From assembly GCA_028293825.1 (NCBI GenBank), contig JAQGNY010000005.1, forward strand, positions 124,001 through 188,000: a DNA stretch of 64,000 nucleotides. The letters run 5' to 3'. Made by a program: the position numbers and the translations under genes. Below, one piece after another: positions 29,420-38,716 of this stretch. Within the stretch, counting starts at the first letter, position 1. Each line of letters starts with the position of its first letter. This DNA is from Verrucomicrobiaceae bacterium (GTDB lineage Bacteria > Pseudomonadota > Gammaproteobacteria > Pseudomonadales > CAMLJR01). The notes under the pieces were generated by a model. The model was not told the origin of the DNA and made no database searches. It saw only the letters and a program-made list of their open reading frames with translations.

Positions 29420-29465
29420 GTTTTGCAAAGCAAATGATTGCAGTTTTGCAAAGTAAGCGGTTGCA
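29420..29465. repeat. 23-bp direct repeat, two tandem copies
   Basis: GTTTTGCAAAGCAAATGATTGCA followed immediately by GTTTTGCAAAGTAAGCGGTTGCA (19/23 identical by eye). Confidence 0.8.
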
Positions 29466-29510
29466 ATAGAAAAATGTTGAATAAAATTTTGCGCAAGAAA
29501 GTTTTCAGAA

Positions 29511-29551
29511 AATCGATCCACGTTTTCATTTAATGGATAAGTGGATCGATT
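29511..29551. terminator. Inverted repeat between convergent osmC and FKBP genes
   Basis: AATCGATCCAC ... GTGGATCGATT 11-bp perfect stem. Confidence 0.65.
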
Positions 29552-29573
29552 AATTAATACTGTAATTTTCTAA

Positions 29574-30068
29574 TTACACACCTAGCAATTCGATTTCAAA
29601 CAGCAGTGTGGCATTAGGCGGAATTGAGCTACCTGCGCCGCGCATGCCATAGCCCAGTGCGGATGGCACGATGAGGCGACGAATACCGCCGACGCGCATA
29701 CCTTGCACGCCTTCATCCCAGCCTTGAATAACCTGTCCCATGCCGAGTGGAAATTGAAACGGATCGCCGCGATCGCGACTTGAATCGAATTTTTTGCCGG
29801 TGCTGCCGTCGCGGCTTTTCAACCAGCCGGTGTAATGCACGGTGACCTTCATGCCGGAGCGCGCTTCTTTACCGGTGCCGACTTTTATATCCTCGTATTG
29901 CAAACCAGACTGAGTGACGACGCGTTGCGGGGCAGCGGTCGTGGTGCTGGCCGCGGTATTGTCGGTGGCTGTTTGCGCATTAGCAGTGCCGATCAAACAC
30001 AGCGTGGCAATGACACAGGCTGAAAGGGTACGGCTATATGGAACGATGTTTTTTTTAATCTGTGTCAT
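29574..30068 (-). CDS. FKBP-type peptidyl-prolyl cis-trans isomerase, exported
   Basis: Internal ATG MTQIKKNIVPYSRTLSACVIATLCLIGTANAQ signal; VTVHYTGWLKSRDGSTGKKFDSSRDRGDPFQFPLGMGQVIQGWDEGVQGMRVGGIRRLIVPSALGYG. Confidence 0.94.
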   Translation of the reverse strand: MTQIKKNIVPYSRTLSACVIATLCLIGTANAQTATDNTAASTTTAAPQRVVTQSGLQYEDIKVGTGKEARSGMKVTVHYTGWLKSRDGSTGKKFDSSRDRGDPFQFPLGMGQVIQGWDEGVQGMRVGGIRRLIVPSALGYGMRGAGSSIPPNATLLFEIELLGV

Positions 30069-30157
30069 GGGATGAGTGGCCCGGTTGCTAGCGAGCGGCA
30101 AATCATACCGATTTAAAATGCGCGGCGAAATCGAAAAGCTTTCGACCGGAGCGGCTG

Positions 30158-30829
30158 TTACTTATCGCCGTCAACGTCTGTCGTTGCCGTCCAATAATTT
30201 TCCATCAAGCAATGCGCGAGCGCATCCGGCTCACGCCAGCGCTCCAGTTGCAGCATCGGGGCGGAATAGAACGCGTCGACATGGCCCAAACAAATAATCG
30301 CAATCGGTTCGCTATCTTCCGGCATGCGCAGTAGCTGCGCGAGCGCGGTTGGCTCGAACAGTGAGACCCAGCCCATGCCGAGTCCTTCCGCGCGCGCGGC
30401 CAACCACAAATTTTGAATCGCACAGGCGGCCGACGCTAAATCCATTTGCGGCAACGTGCGTCGCCCAAAAATATGCTGCTCGCGGCGATCCATCAGCGCG
30501 ACGACGAATAGCTCGCCGCAATCGCGAATGCCTTCGACTTTCAGATTAAGAAACTCATCCTCGCGCTCGCCTAACGCATTGGCTGTGGCGCGACGCTCGG
30601 ATTCTGCCAGTGCGTGAATTGCGGCACGCAAAGTGGCATCGGTGATGCGAATAAATCGCCACGGTTGCATCAGCCCGACACTGGGTGCGCAATGCGCTGC
30701 GTGCAACAGGCGCAGCAACACATCGTCAGCGATTGCCTCGCGCTTGAAATGGCGCATATCGCGCCGTTCTGCAATGGCGCGATAAACGGCGGCGCGTTCG
30801 CTTTCGGAAAAGGCCAGTGGATTAGTCAA
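30158..30829 (-). CDS. bluB: 5,6-dimethylbenzimidazole synthase BluB
   Basis: 223 aa; FSESERAAVYRAIAERRDMRHFKREAIADDVLLRLLHAAHCAPSVGLMQPWRFIRI...WLAARAEGLGMGWVSLFEP. Confidence 0.93.
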   Translation of the reverse strand: MTNPLAFSESERAAVYRAIAERRDMRHFKREAIADDVLLRLLHAAHCAPSVGLMQPWRFIRITDATLRAAIHALAESERRATANALGEREDEFLNLKVEGIRDCGELFVVALMDRREQHIFGRRTLPQMDLASAACAIQNLWLAARAEGLGMGWVSLFEPTALAQLLRMPEDSEPIAIICLGHVDAFYSAPMLQLERWREPDALAHCLMENYWTATTDVDGDK

Positions 30830-30881
30830 ATGCGATTTTCCAGAGCGGGCAATTCGGGCCGATGAATGACGTTATGTGCAT

Positions 30882-32822
30882 TTAAAATTTGTAGCCCACG
30901 GTTAAATAAGTTTGGCGTTCGGCGGCTGGATATGCGTACTCCGAATTGCCGAACGAAGAAATAAATGCGCCGCTAAAACCATTGTATTGTTTGGCGGTTA
31001 CATTATTGATGCGCAGCGTCGCGTACCAGTGTTCAACATGCCAGCGCAGATTCGCGTTGTAAATCGTATAGCCGCCCAATTGGCCGAGAATATTGGGATC
31101 GTCGCCGGAACGATAACGTTGTCCGGTGTACTGTGCATCGGCGTAAATATCGAACATAGCACTGAGTTGCCATTCGATACCGAAATTGCCCGTGTATTTT
31201 GCGGCAAATGGAACGGCGCTGCCTTTAAAACTGCCGGCGCGAGTTTCGGCATCGACATAACCGACGCTGCTGCGCACCGTAACGGCTTCATTGATGGCCC
31301 AGTTCAGATCGGCATTAACACCGTCGCGACGCGATTTTGATAAATTGATATTGGCGCCGAAACCAAAGTTCTGCGCGGGATCGAATAACAATTCGTTTTC
31401 GGTATCGAGTCGATACAACACAACACTGGCATCGATCGCTGCTGCGTGCCAGTTAAAACCCAATTCATTGGAGTCGCTGGTTTGCGGTTTTAAAAAAGTA
31501 ACGCCGGGTAAGGTGTAACCGTTTTCATCGGCGTTCGCCCAGCGAAAACTGGAATCGCGCCGCACAAAAATCCGTGCATTGCTATCCATTTGCCACGACA
31601 GTCCAAAACTGCTCACCGTTTTGCTATCGCTATTGGATGCATCGGTGACGCGATTTTTTTCATCGAGCTTGCTGCGACGTGCACCGACGGTTGCGGTGAC
31701 ATCGGTGTAAACAGGGAGTACCAGCTGGCCGTAAACGTCGTCGATATCCTGCTCGATTTTGTTGAAAGTGAGCGTCGACTGATAATCGCTGTTCTGTGCG
31801 TCATAACCGAACGTTAGTGTGGAGAGACCAAAGGGCGTATCGAAATTGCCAATGGCGCGCGGTGTAAATTCTTTCACGCGAGTCGCGTCGGTAAATTGCG
31901 TGCCGAAGAAAATGCCGGTGCTATCGGCATCGCGGTAGCTGTATTCGGCAGCCAATTTCCAGTTTTTGTTGAGCGCGATTTCAGTGCCGATACGATGGCG
32001 ATTAGTATCGATATTGGTGAAATCGTCAGGATGCGTGGTCTGTCTGCGATCCTGTGCGATTTGTGCCGGCGATAACGAGCCGGGCAAATTCATATTGTCG
32101 TTAATTTGCTGCGCTTCGCCGAACACGCGAAAGCTCGCAGCGGTGTAACTGATATTGCCGAGGATATTGTCGTAACCGGATTCGTTATTGTCGCGGTAGT
32201 TATCGCTTAAATGTTTTTCCGCAGAAAGGCGATAAGCAAGACCATTGTCGAATGCTTCGCTGACATTGCCGCGATACGATTCCCAATCTTCAGTGCCGCG
32301 TCCCACTTCTAGATTCACGCTACGTTGTTGCGGTCGCTTGGTAATAATATTGATGACGCCGCCGGTGGCCTGATCGCCGAATAACACTCCGGCGCTGCCT
32401 TGAATAATTTCGACGCGCTCGATATCGGCCATCGAAATGCTGGAAAGATCAGGTGCGGCCAGCGACGGATTGTTGAGTTTCTGCCCATCGAGCAGCACCA
32501 ACGTGTTATTCGCCGCATTGGAGCCAAAGCCGCGCATTACCAGCGTCGTACCGCGCCCGCTAGAGCCGACCACATCCTGCACCTGAATGCCGCCACGACT
32601 GCGCAATAATTCGGTTAGGGTTTTCGCGCCGCTGTGTTCGATGGCGGCGGCATCGATCACTAAAATATTGGCCGGAATATTTACCGCTGTGGTTTGTTCA
32701 AACCGCGTGGCGCTGACAATAACCTGTTCGGAATTGGTTTGATCGGCGAGTGCAAGCGCTGGCCAAAAAGCGACGGCTAGCAGTTGCGGTGCTGTCGTTC
32801 GCAGCGAAATAATTGTTCGCAT
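30882..32822 (-). CDS. btuB: TonB-dependent receptor, BtuB-like (vitamin B12 receptor)
   Basis: Signal MRTIISLRTTAPQLLAVAFWPALALA; EQVIVSATRFEQTTAVNIPANILVIDAAAIEHSGAKTLTELLRSRGGIQVQD...ADIERVEIIQGSAGVLFGDQATGGVINIITKRP; ends TYLTVGYKF. Under a cobalamin riboswitch and followed by bluB. ORF track start is 32891. Confidence 0.85.
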   Translation of the reverse strand: MRTIISLRTTAPQLLAVAFWPALALADQTNSEQVIVSATRFEQTTAVNIPANILVIDAAAIEHSGAKTLTELLRSRGGIQVQDVVGSSGRGTTLVMRGFGSNAANNTLVLLDGQKLNNPSLAAPDLSSISMADIERVEIIQGSAGVLFGDQATGGVINIITKRPQQRSVNLEVGRGTEDWESYRGNVSEAFDNGLAYRLSAEKHLSDNYRDNNESGYDNILGNISYTAASFRVFGEAQQINDNMNLPGSLSPAQIAQDRRQTTHPDDFTNIDTNRHRIGTEIALNKNWKLAAEYSYRDADSTGIFFGTQFTDATRVKEFTPRAIGNFDTPFGLSTLTFGYDAQNSDYQSTLTFNKIEQDIDDVYGQLVLPVYTDVTATVGARRSKLDEKNRVTDASNSDSKTVSSFGLSWQMDSNARIFVRRDSSFRWANADENGYTLPGVTFLKPQTSDSNELGFNWHAAAIDASVVLYRLDTENELLFDPAQNFGFGANINLSKSRRDGVNADLNWAINEAVTVRSSVGYVDAETRAGSFKGSAVPFAAKYTGNFGIEWQLSAMFDIYADAQYTGQRYRSGDDPNILGQLGGYTIYNANLRWHVEHWYATLRINNVTAKQYNGFSGAFISSFGNSEYAYPAAERQTYLTVGYKF

Positions 32823-33054
32823 CGAAATAAAAGCCGGTCTATTTAATAAAGTCGATATGGAGAGGTCGGGCACGGAAAAATAGCGAGACATTTCAAATCC
32901 TCAATTCGTCAAAGGGCGAACGAGGGAGAGCAGCAAAGTGGGAGCACAAAAACCGAATGGACCCGAACCGGGTGCGCGGTGCGACCACCGATGACGCCCT
33001 CCGCATCATCGTTGTAGTGGAGTTCAACAAACAGATGTTTTGCTGAAAACCGTG

Positions 33055-33215
33055 TGCTGCATCTGGCTGGTATCGGGCTGGAAGTTTTTCGAAAAAAACT
33101 TATTACCGTTGCGGGGGCAGCGCTGGTTTTGCGGCGGATCGAAATTGGAATCCGCTCACCAGACTTCCCATTTAATACAGTCCGAAAAATGAAGCGGGCT
33201 GTGAACCAGGTGCAG
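33055..33215 (-). ncRNA. Cobalamin riboswitch upstream of BtuB-like receptor
   Basis: Minus strand: ATGGGAAGTCTGGTGAGCGG...CCAGCGCTGCCCCCGCAACGGTAATAAG...CCAGCCCGATACCAGCCAG. Confidence 0.93.
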
Positions 33216-33254
33216 TGGGGGCGAACTGTACGGAGGGGTGGTAGGGGTGTCAAG

Positions 33255-34187
33255 TTACATGAAGGTGTGTTCTTTTTGCTTGATGGCATCGAATAATTTC
33301 GCGTGCTCGGGGCAGGCAATATTGTGCCGCAACGCGCGTTGCACGATAAAGCCGTTGATGTAATCGATTTCGGTATGGCGCTTGGCGCGGATGTCTTGTT
33401 GCATCGATGAATAATTGGCGGCGGTATCGCGCATGACTTGTTTAATTCGCCCGATTAAAAATTCGGTTGAGAATATGTAACCTTCCGCCTGCGCCAAGGC
33501 GTTAAATTCATGGCTCAGCAGCGCGATAACTTCGTCAATATTGGCAAGCTTCAGTAATTCGCCATTGCGGCATTGACGCAGCGCGGTCAACGGATTGATC
33601 ACGCTGTTGATCGACAATTTCAACCAGAGTTGTTGCGCGATATTTTCTTGCGCAGCGATAGGTAATTCGCACTGCAGTGCCGCTGCTGCGTCTTGTGCGT
33701 ACGGCTGCTCGGCGAGCTCCATTGCGCCAATTAATGTATTGCCGGTACTCGCGTGCACGATATGAAAAGCGGCACGTCGGTAAGCGCCTTCGGTAGTTAT
33801 CGCATTTAATACGATGGCATCGGGAATGAGCTGCAAAATTCGTTCGCGAATGCCCATACCATTTTGCACAAGAATTAATATCGGTTTCGGCGCGAGGTAT
33901 TTTTTCAGCGCGCTCAGCGCCGCTATCGTTTGCGGTGCTTTCGTGCAGATCAAGCAATGCGTAATCGCAGTGGTGATTTTCGTCGGTAGTACGCCGGATA
34001 TTGGAGTGGAAGCTGTTGTTTCCGCGCATTCCAGTAATACGCCGGAATTTTCTTGCAGTTGAGAGAGGCGAACACTATCGCGCACGATTAATTCGACGCG
34101 GTGCTGCGCGCGCTGCAAATAACTGGCGAACAAGCAGCCGATGGCGCCAGCGCCCAAAATATGCCATGTGGGTTGCTCTGCGGTCAC
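33255..34187 (-). CDS. 2-dehydropantoate 2-reductase (PanE/ApbA-like)
   Basis: [30 protein letters not shown]...[16 protein letters not shown]...[13 protein letters not shown]...[25 protein letters not shown] start at 34187 proposed because the longer ORF reaches the yajQ start. Confidence 0.88.
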   Translation of the reverse strand: MTAEQPTWHILGAGAIGCLFASYLQRAQHRVELIVRDSVRLSQLQENSGVLLECAETTASTPISGVLPTKITTAITHCLICTKAPQTIAALSALKKYLAPKPILILVQNGMGIRERILQLIPDAIVLNAITTEGAYRRAAFHIVHASTGNTLIGAMELAEQPYAQDAAAALQCELPIAAQENIAQQLWLKLSINSVINPLTALRQCRNGELLKLANIDEVIALLSHEFNALAQAEGYIFSTEFLIGRIKQVMRDTAANYSSMQQDIRAKRHTEIDYINGFIVQRALRHNIACPEHAKLFDAIKQKEHTFM

Positions 34188-34293
34188 GACGGAAAACTCC
34201 TCGTATGGGAAGCGATTGCCGGCAATGGTAATATCGCCGCATCCAGCGAACCAGCGCTTTATTTCTACCTCTTTTAGTTTTGGAGAAAATACC

Positions 34294-34776
34294 ATGCCGT
34301 CATTCGATGTCGTTTCTGAAGTCGATTTGCATCAATTTACCAACGCTGTCGATCAGGCTTCCCGCGTGGTAGAAACACGTTTCGATTTCAAAGGAATCGA
34401 CGCCAGTTACGCACGCGATAAATTAACGTGCACGATTACCGCGCAAGCTGATTTTCAAATCGATCAAATGGTGGATATCCTGCGCGGCACTTTGATCAAA
34501 AGTAAAATCGATCCACTGGCAATGGAAGTGGGTGATTTACAGGCCACCGGCAAGCTCGTAAAAAAAGAAGTGACGGTTAAGGATGGTCTAGAAATTGAGC
34601 TTGCAAAAAAAATCGTCAAATTAATAAAAGAAGGTAAAACAAAAGTACAGACGGCGATTCAGGATGAGCAGGTACGTGTCACCGGGAAAAAACGCGACGA
34701 CCTGCAAGAAGTAATGGCGATGCTGCGCGAAGCAAAATTAGATCAGCCGCTGCAGTTTACTAACTTCCGCGATTGA
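34294..34776 (+). CDS. yajQ: YajQ family nucleotide-binding protein
   Basis: 161 aa from ATG 34294; [39 protein letters not shown]...[34 protein letters not shown]. Confidence 0.96.
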   Translation: MPSFDVVSEVDLHQFTNAVDQASRVVETRFDFKGIDASYARDKLTCTITAQADFQIDQMVDILRGTLIKSKIDPLAMEVGDLQATGKLVKKEVTVKDGLEIELAKKIVKLIKEGKTKVQTAIQDEQVRVTGKKRDDLQEVMAMLREAKLDQPLQFTNFRD

Positions 34777-34960
34777 TTCGTTGCCTGGTATTGAATTGCC
34801 AGTATTGAATTCATAGTCGCTAACGGATTGATTCAGTCGTCGTTCAGCCGGTTTTTTCTAGTTTGGCTTGGTATTTATCGTGTGCTGTTACTTAACCAAC
34901 AGATAACGACAGATAAAGCGCGCAGAGATTTTGCGCAACCAGTCTTTTAGGGGAAATGTT

Positions 34961-35197
34961 ATGGCCAGCAATATATCGGGCGTTACGCCGATTATGGATG
35001 AATTCAATATGCGCGAATTGCTTGCGCGCAATATCAAGCGCGATTTGCGTAGTTTATTAATTGCCACGGCGCGCTCGGTGAATAAACATCCGGTTTGTTG
35101 GAGTGACGTCAAAGCGATGATGCCAATTCCTGTCGATAAATCGTTAGCGATGACACTTATCGCGGAAGAAGGTGTCGTAGAGCATTGGGATATTTAG
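34961..35197 (+). CDS. Hypothetical protein (78 aa)
   Basis: ATG with GGGGA RBS; MASNISGVTPIMDEFNMRELLARNIKRDLRSLL... Confidence 0.6.
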   Translation: MASNISGVTPIMDEFNMRELLARNIKRDLRSLLIATARSVNKHPVCWSDVKAMMPIPVDKSLAMTLIAEEGVVEHWDI

Positions 35198-35327
35198 CAC
35201 CGTTAATCAGGTGCATTTCATTTAAAACCGCGCGGCATTACGCGATTTGTGGGCCAGCGCTGAGTTCTACAGGTTATCGGTTGATAAACTCGATAATGAA
35301 ATCTGTGGATATAGGAACGCGCCATTT

Positions 35328-36509
35328 ATGTTAAATATTCGCCCGATAGTTTTGTCTTCATCGTTACGCACTCGTTTATCCACTGTTGTTTTCTGTATTG
35401 TGTTAACTGCCTGTCAAACAACTCCAAAAACTCAAGCGCCAGCCGCGCCGCTGCGGCCGGTCGCAACACACGCGTTTACATTGGCGCAGGATGGCGACGA
35501 CGTAGTGGGGCGGTTGCAAGTAACGCGTGCACACGATGAAGACACGCTGTCTGATATCGCACGTCGATTCAATATCGGTTACGAAGAAATCGTGCGCGCC
35601 AATCCGGGTGTCGATCCGTGGTTGCCGCGCGAAGGCACACCGATCGTGTTGCCGACACAATTTGTGCTGCCCGCCGCGCCCCATAGCGGTATTGTTATAA
35701 ATCTCGCTGCATTGCGAATTTATTATTTCCCGCCGCGCAAAGGCGATGAGCCGCAAACGGTTATTACCCATCCGATAGGCATTGGCATGATCGGCTGGTC
35801 GACGCCAATCGGCACTACCAAAATAGTGAGCAAACGCGCCGATCCGTGGTGGTACCCGCCTGCTTCGGTACGTAAAGAGCACGCCGAGGACGGCGATATT
35901 CTGCCGGCCAAAGTAAAGCCGGGGCCGGATAATCCGCTCGGCCGCTTCGCCATGAATCTCGATTGGCCCAGCTATTTAATTCACGGTACCAATCAGCCGT
36001 ATGGTGTCGGCGTGCGTGCGAGCCACGGTTGTATTCGCTTGTACCCGGAAGATATTGCGCAATTATTTGGCGACATTCCGATTGGCACGCCGGTGACGGT
36101 GGTTAACCAATCGCAGGTATACGGCACCTACAACGGTGTGCGCTATTTGCAGAGTTATCCTGTATTTGAAGATTACGCCGACAAAAAATCGATGGCGGCA
36201 AAAAATAGTACAGCTAAAAAAGATGTAGCGAAAAAAGATGCAATTAAGAAAGAGACGGCAAAAAAAGACGCATTGGCTATCGCGAAAGCAAACAAGTCTG
36301 ATGCAACCAAAGGCGCGGCGAGTGATGAAAACCTAACAATACTGCCACCGCAAATCGACAATCCGGTGGTGACCGATTTAATAAAAAATCCACGCGGTAT
36401 CGCCGTGCCGGTTTCGACGCCCCAAATCAATTTGGAAAAATTAATTGCGGATGCACCGCGTGTGGAAAATCGCCTGCCGGAAAATGCGACGTGGGATGGC
36501 GTGGAGTAA
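35328..36509 (+). CDS. L,D-transpeptidase (YkuD) with LysM-like domain, lipoprotein
   Basis: Lipobox FCIVLTACQ; LysM-like DEDTLSDIARRFNIGYEEIVRANPGVDPWLPREGTPIVLP; catalytic SHGCIRLYPEDIAQLF; Lys-rich C-terminal segment. Confidence 0.92.
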   Translation: MLNIRPIVLSSSLRTRLSTVVFCIVLTACQTTPKTQAPAAPLRPVATHAFTLAQDGDDVVGRLQVTRAHDEDTLSDIARRFNIGYEEIVRANPGVDPWLPREGTPIVLPTQFVLPAAPHSGIVINLAALRIYYFPPRKGDEPQTVITHPIGIGMIGWSTPIGTTKIVSKRADPWWYPPASVRKEHAEDGDILPAKVKPGPDNPLGRFAMNLDWPSYLIHGTNQPYGVGVRASHGCIRLYPEDIAQLFGDIPIGTPVTVVNQSQVYGTYNGVRYLQSYPVFEDYADKKSMAAKNSTAKKDVAKKDAIKKETAKKDALAIAKANKSDATKGAASDENLTILPPQIDNPVVTDLIKNPRGIAVPVSTPQINLEKLIADAPRVENRLPENATWDGVE

Positions 36510-36625
36510 CTATTAGCCGGTAGATTAAGGCGGATCAATTGCGCTATCGTAACTACGGTTGCAGTCGGTACAAATTCATAATCAGTAGAAATTTACGATC
36601 AGCATAAATTTAAATGGAGAGTTAA

Positions 36626-36964
36626 ATGACATTCGAAGAATCGATAAAAACCTGTGTCACCCAAAAATATGCGGACTTTAACGGCCGGGCTTCGCGTTCG
36701 GAGTATTGGTGGTTTGCACTCTGTATCGCAATTGCCGGGCTAGTGCTTTCGCGCGTTAGCACCACACTTGGACTGCTATTTAATTTGGGTCTATTGCTGC
36801 CGTCGCTAGCTGCAGCCGCGCGCCGGCTACACGATACCGGCCGCAGCGGCTGGTGGCAGCTGATTGCATTGATTCCGGTTCTTGGCTGGATTGTGCTGAT
36901 TGTTTTCTTAGCGCTGGAAGGTGAGGCGCAGGACAATCAGCATGGCCCGCGCCCGCTCTCTTAA
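36626..36964 (+). CDS. DUF805 family membrane protein
   Basis: 112 aa; DFNGRASRSEYWWFALCIAIAGLVLS...LPSLAAAARRLHDTGRSGWWQLIALIPVLGWIVLIVFLALEGE. Confidence 0.93.
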   Translation: MTFEESIKTCVTQKYADFNGRASRSEYWWFALCIAIAGLVLSRVSTTLGLLFNLGLLLPSLAAAARRLHDTGRSGWWQLIALIPVLGWIVLIVFLALEGEAQDNQHGPRPLS

Positions 36965-37318
36965 GGGCGTTCCTACTCATCGCCTCTGCCGTCGGTACTT
37001 AATGTTCGTCGGCGGAGGCTCCTGGTAACCTCTCTGTAAACACCGAGCGCTAACAACAAAATTGGTATTCGTTAGTGAGTCGTGTGCTCGATAAATGGCT
37101 GATAAATCTGAGTGACCGAGAATTTCTTCGGTGATGGAGACGGCTTAATAAGCTGCATCCGCCGATAATTTTACCAACCGTCAAATACAAAAATAAAAAG
37201 CATCGTACATTCGCTATTCAATTCCGTTACTCTCTACCGCGGTAACTGCGCCCACGGCGTATGCCGTATACCAAGTCTTTATAACAATAATTTCAGCACC
37301 ATTTCGGAGATCTCCATC

Positions 37319-37840
37319 GTGATCAAATCTCTGCATGAACATATCGTTAAAGAAACGCGCAATTCATTCCTGATCAACCTTGCCATCAATGGCAGCTTGG
37401 CCTGGTTTATCTTTCGGCATCGACCGACTCTGGCGTTATGGGGGCCGAATGGTTTCGGTCAGGATATGTTGGTAACGGCATTGTTATTGTGGCTGTTGCT
37501 CAGCGTGATTGTGATTGCGATCAATCGCAAAAAATCCAAGGCCGGTGAATTTCCGCAAATTGCCGCGTCGGATTATCCATTTATGCGGCGCGCATTGCGT
37601 TGGTTGCCGCGCGGTATTTGGGCGGCATCGACCTGTTTGGGTTTCGTCGGCGTCATCCTGTGCGCACTGCCGCTGCTGATTGCATTTCATGTGCTTGATG
37701 TATCGATGATGAGCCCGCTGAACTATTCAATATTCAAAGGACTTTGGGCCGGTGCCATGGCCGCAGTTGCAACACCGATTGCGATTTTATTTCCGCTGTT
37801 AATTCCGGTGGCTATTGGTAGAACCAATGCGTCAGCGTGA
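37319..37840 (+). CDS. Hypothetical integral membrane protein (173 aa)
   Basis: GTG start, several TM segments, complete ORF. Confidence 0.6.
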   Translation: MIKSLHEHIVKETRNSFLINLAINGSLAWFIFRHRPTLALWGPNGFGQDMLVTALLLWLLLSVIVIAINRKKSKAGEFPQIAASDYPFMRRALRWLPRGIWAASTCLGFVGVILCALPLLIAFHVLDVSMMSPLNYSIFKGLWAGAMAAVATPIAILFPLLIPVAIGRTNASA

Positions 37841-37907
37841 AGTTAAGTCGATCAGGATTTTTTGCTGGATCAAAATTCGTAACCATTCATTTCTGAAGAA
37901 GTTAAAA

Positions 37908-38510
37908 TTAAGTTGAATTTTGATTTCTTCGTTGTCTCTTAAAATAAACCACTAACCCCATCACTGCGCCCGAGACGGCGCCGTATAGGTGTGCGTCTAC
38001 CGCGACTGGCATTTTATAGCTCAGCCACGTTGCGGTACCAATGCCGAGATAGTGTTCTCTAATTATTTTAGATATCAAAATAAAAAAAATAGCTGAACCA
38101 AGGACGCGTATCTTGCCAATGTTCGAAATAGAAAAGTAGGCATAAAGGCCAATAAGAACTCCCGAGTAGCCGAGATACCAATCAATTTTCGGCGATAGAA
38201 AATAAATCGAGCCCCCAATCAATATCGTCAGTAAAAAAACGGTAATGCCGTGCTCTCTGTGTAAAAAATTTTTCGGATAAAGCAAAAATAAGAGCGCATA
38301 TCCTAGTAGATTTAGCATCAAATGCTGCCACGAAAGATGAATAAAATGGCAAGAAAATAATCGCCAAACTTCACCGTTATCTACATCGCCTCTATTGAAT
38401 ATCAGGCGATTAGTTATTTGATTTGAAAATAATTGCAAAGCAGTCATTGCAGCTGCTGGCAGCACAATTGCTGCTATGGGAAACCAGTCTCTTTGTTGTC
38501 TCCAGATCAC
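37908..38510 (-). CDS. rrtA: Rhombosortase (rhomboid-family intramembrane serine protease)
   Basis: 200 aa; SCHFIHLSWQHLMLNLLGYALLF, catalytic Ser in DWYLGYSGVLIGLYAYF, catalytic His in VDAHLYGAVSGAVMG; divergent from a GlyGly-CTERM protein. Confidence 0.82.
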   Translation of the reverse strand: MIWRQQRDWFPIAAIVLPAAAMTALQLFSNQITNRLIFNRGDVDNGEVWRLFSCHFIHLSWQHLMLNLLGYALLFLLYPKNFLHREHGITVFLLTILIGGSIYFLSPKIDWYLGYSGVLIGLYAYFSISNIGKIRVLGSAIFFILISKIIREHYLGIGTATWLSYKMPVAVDAHLYGAVSGAVMGLVVYFKRQRRNQNST

Positions 38511-38716
38511 TAATGTACCTCCTGATTACTGTGATTTCGATAGCATTTTTAGCAAATCGCTTGCCGTATAATCTGCCTCTTCAAGGAATGATACGCGCCA
38601 TCATGGAAGAGGGCATTCGTTTATCTTTGCCTTCCAGTCGCCTCATCCTTGATTCCGATGAATGCTCATTTGAGCGTTTCCCTATTGGGAAAATAATTTG
38701 AATTATGGAGAAAGTT

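Noticed and set aside
36978-37022. Hairpin GCCTCTGCCG...CGGCGGAGGC after the DUF805 gene
   Set aside because: Stem is real but lacks a T-tract and has a G-T pair; too weak to call a terminator.
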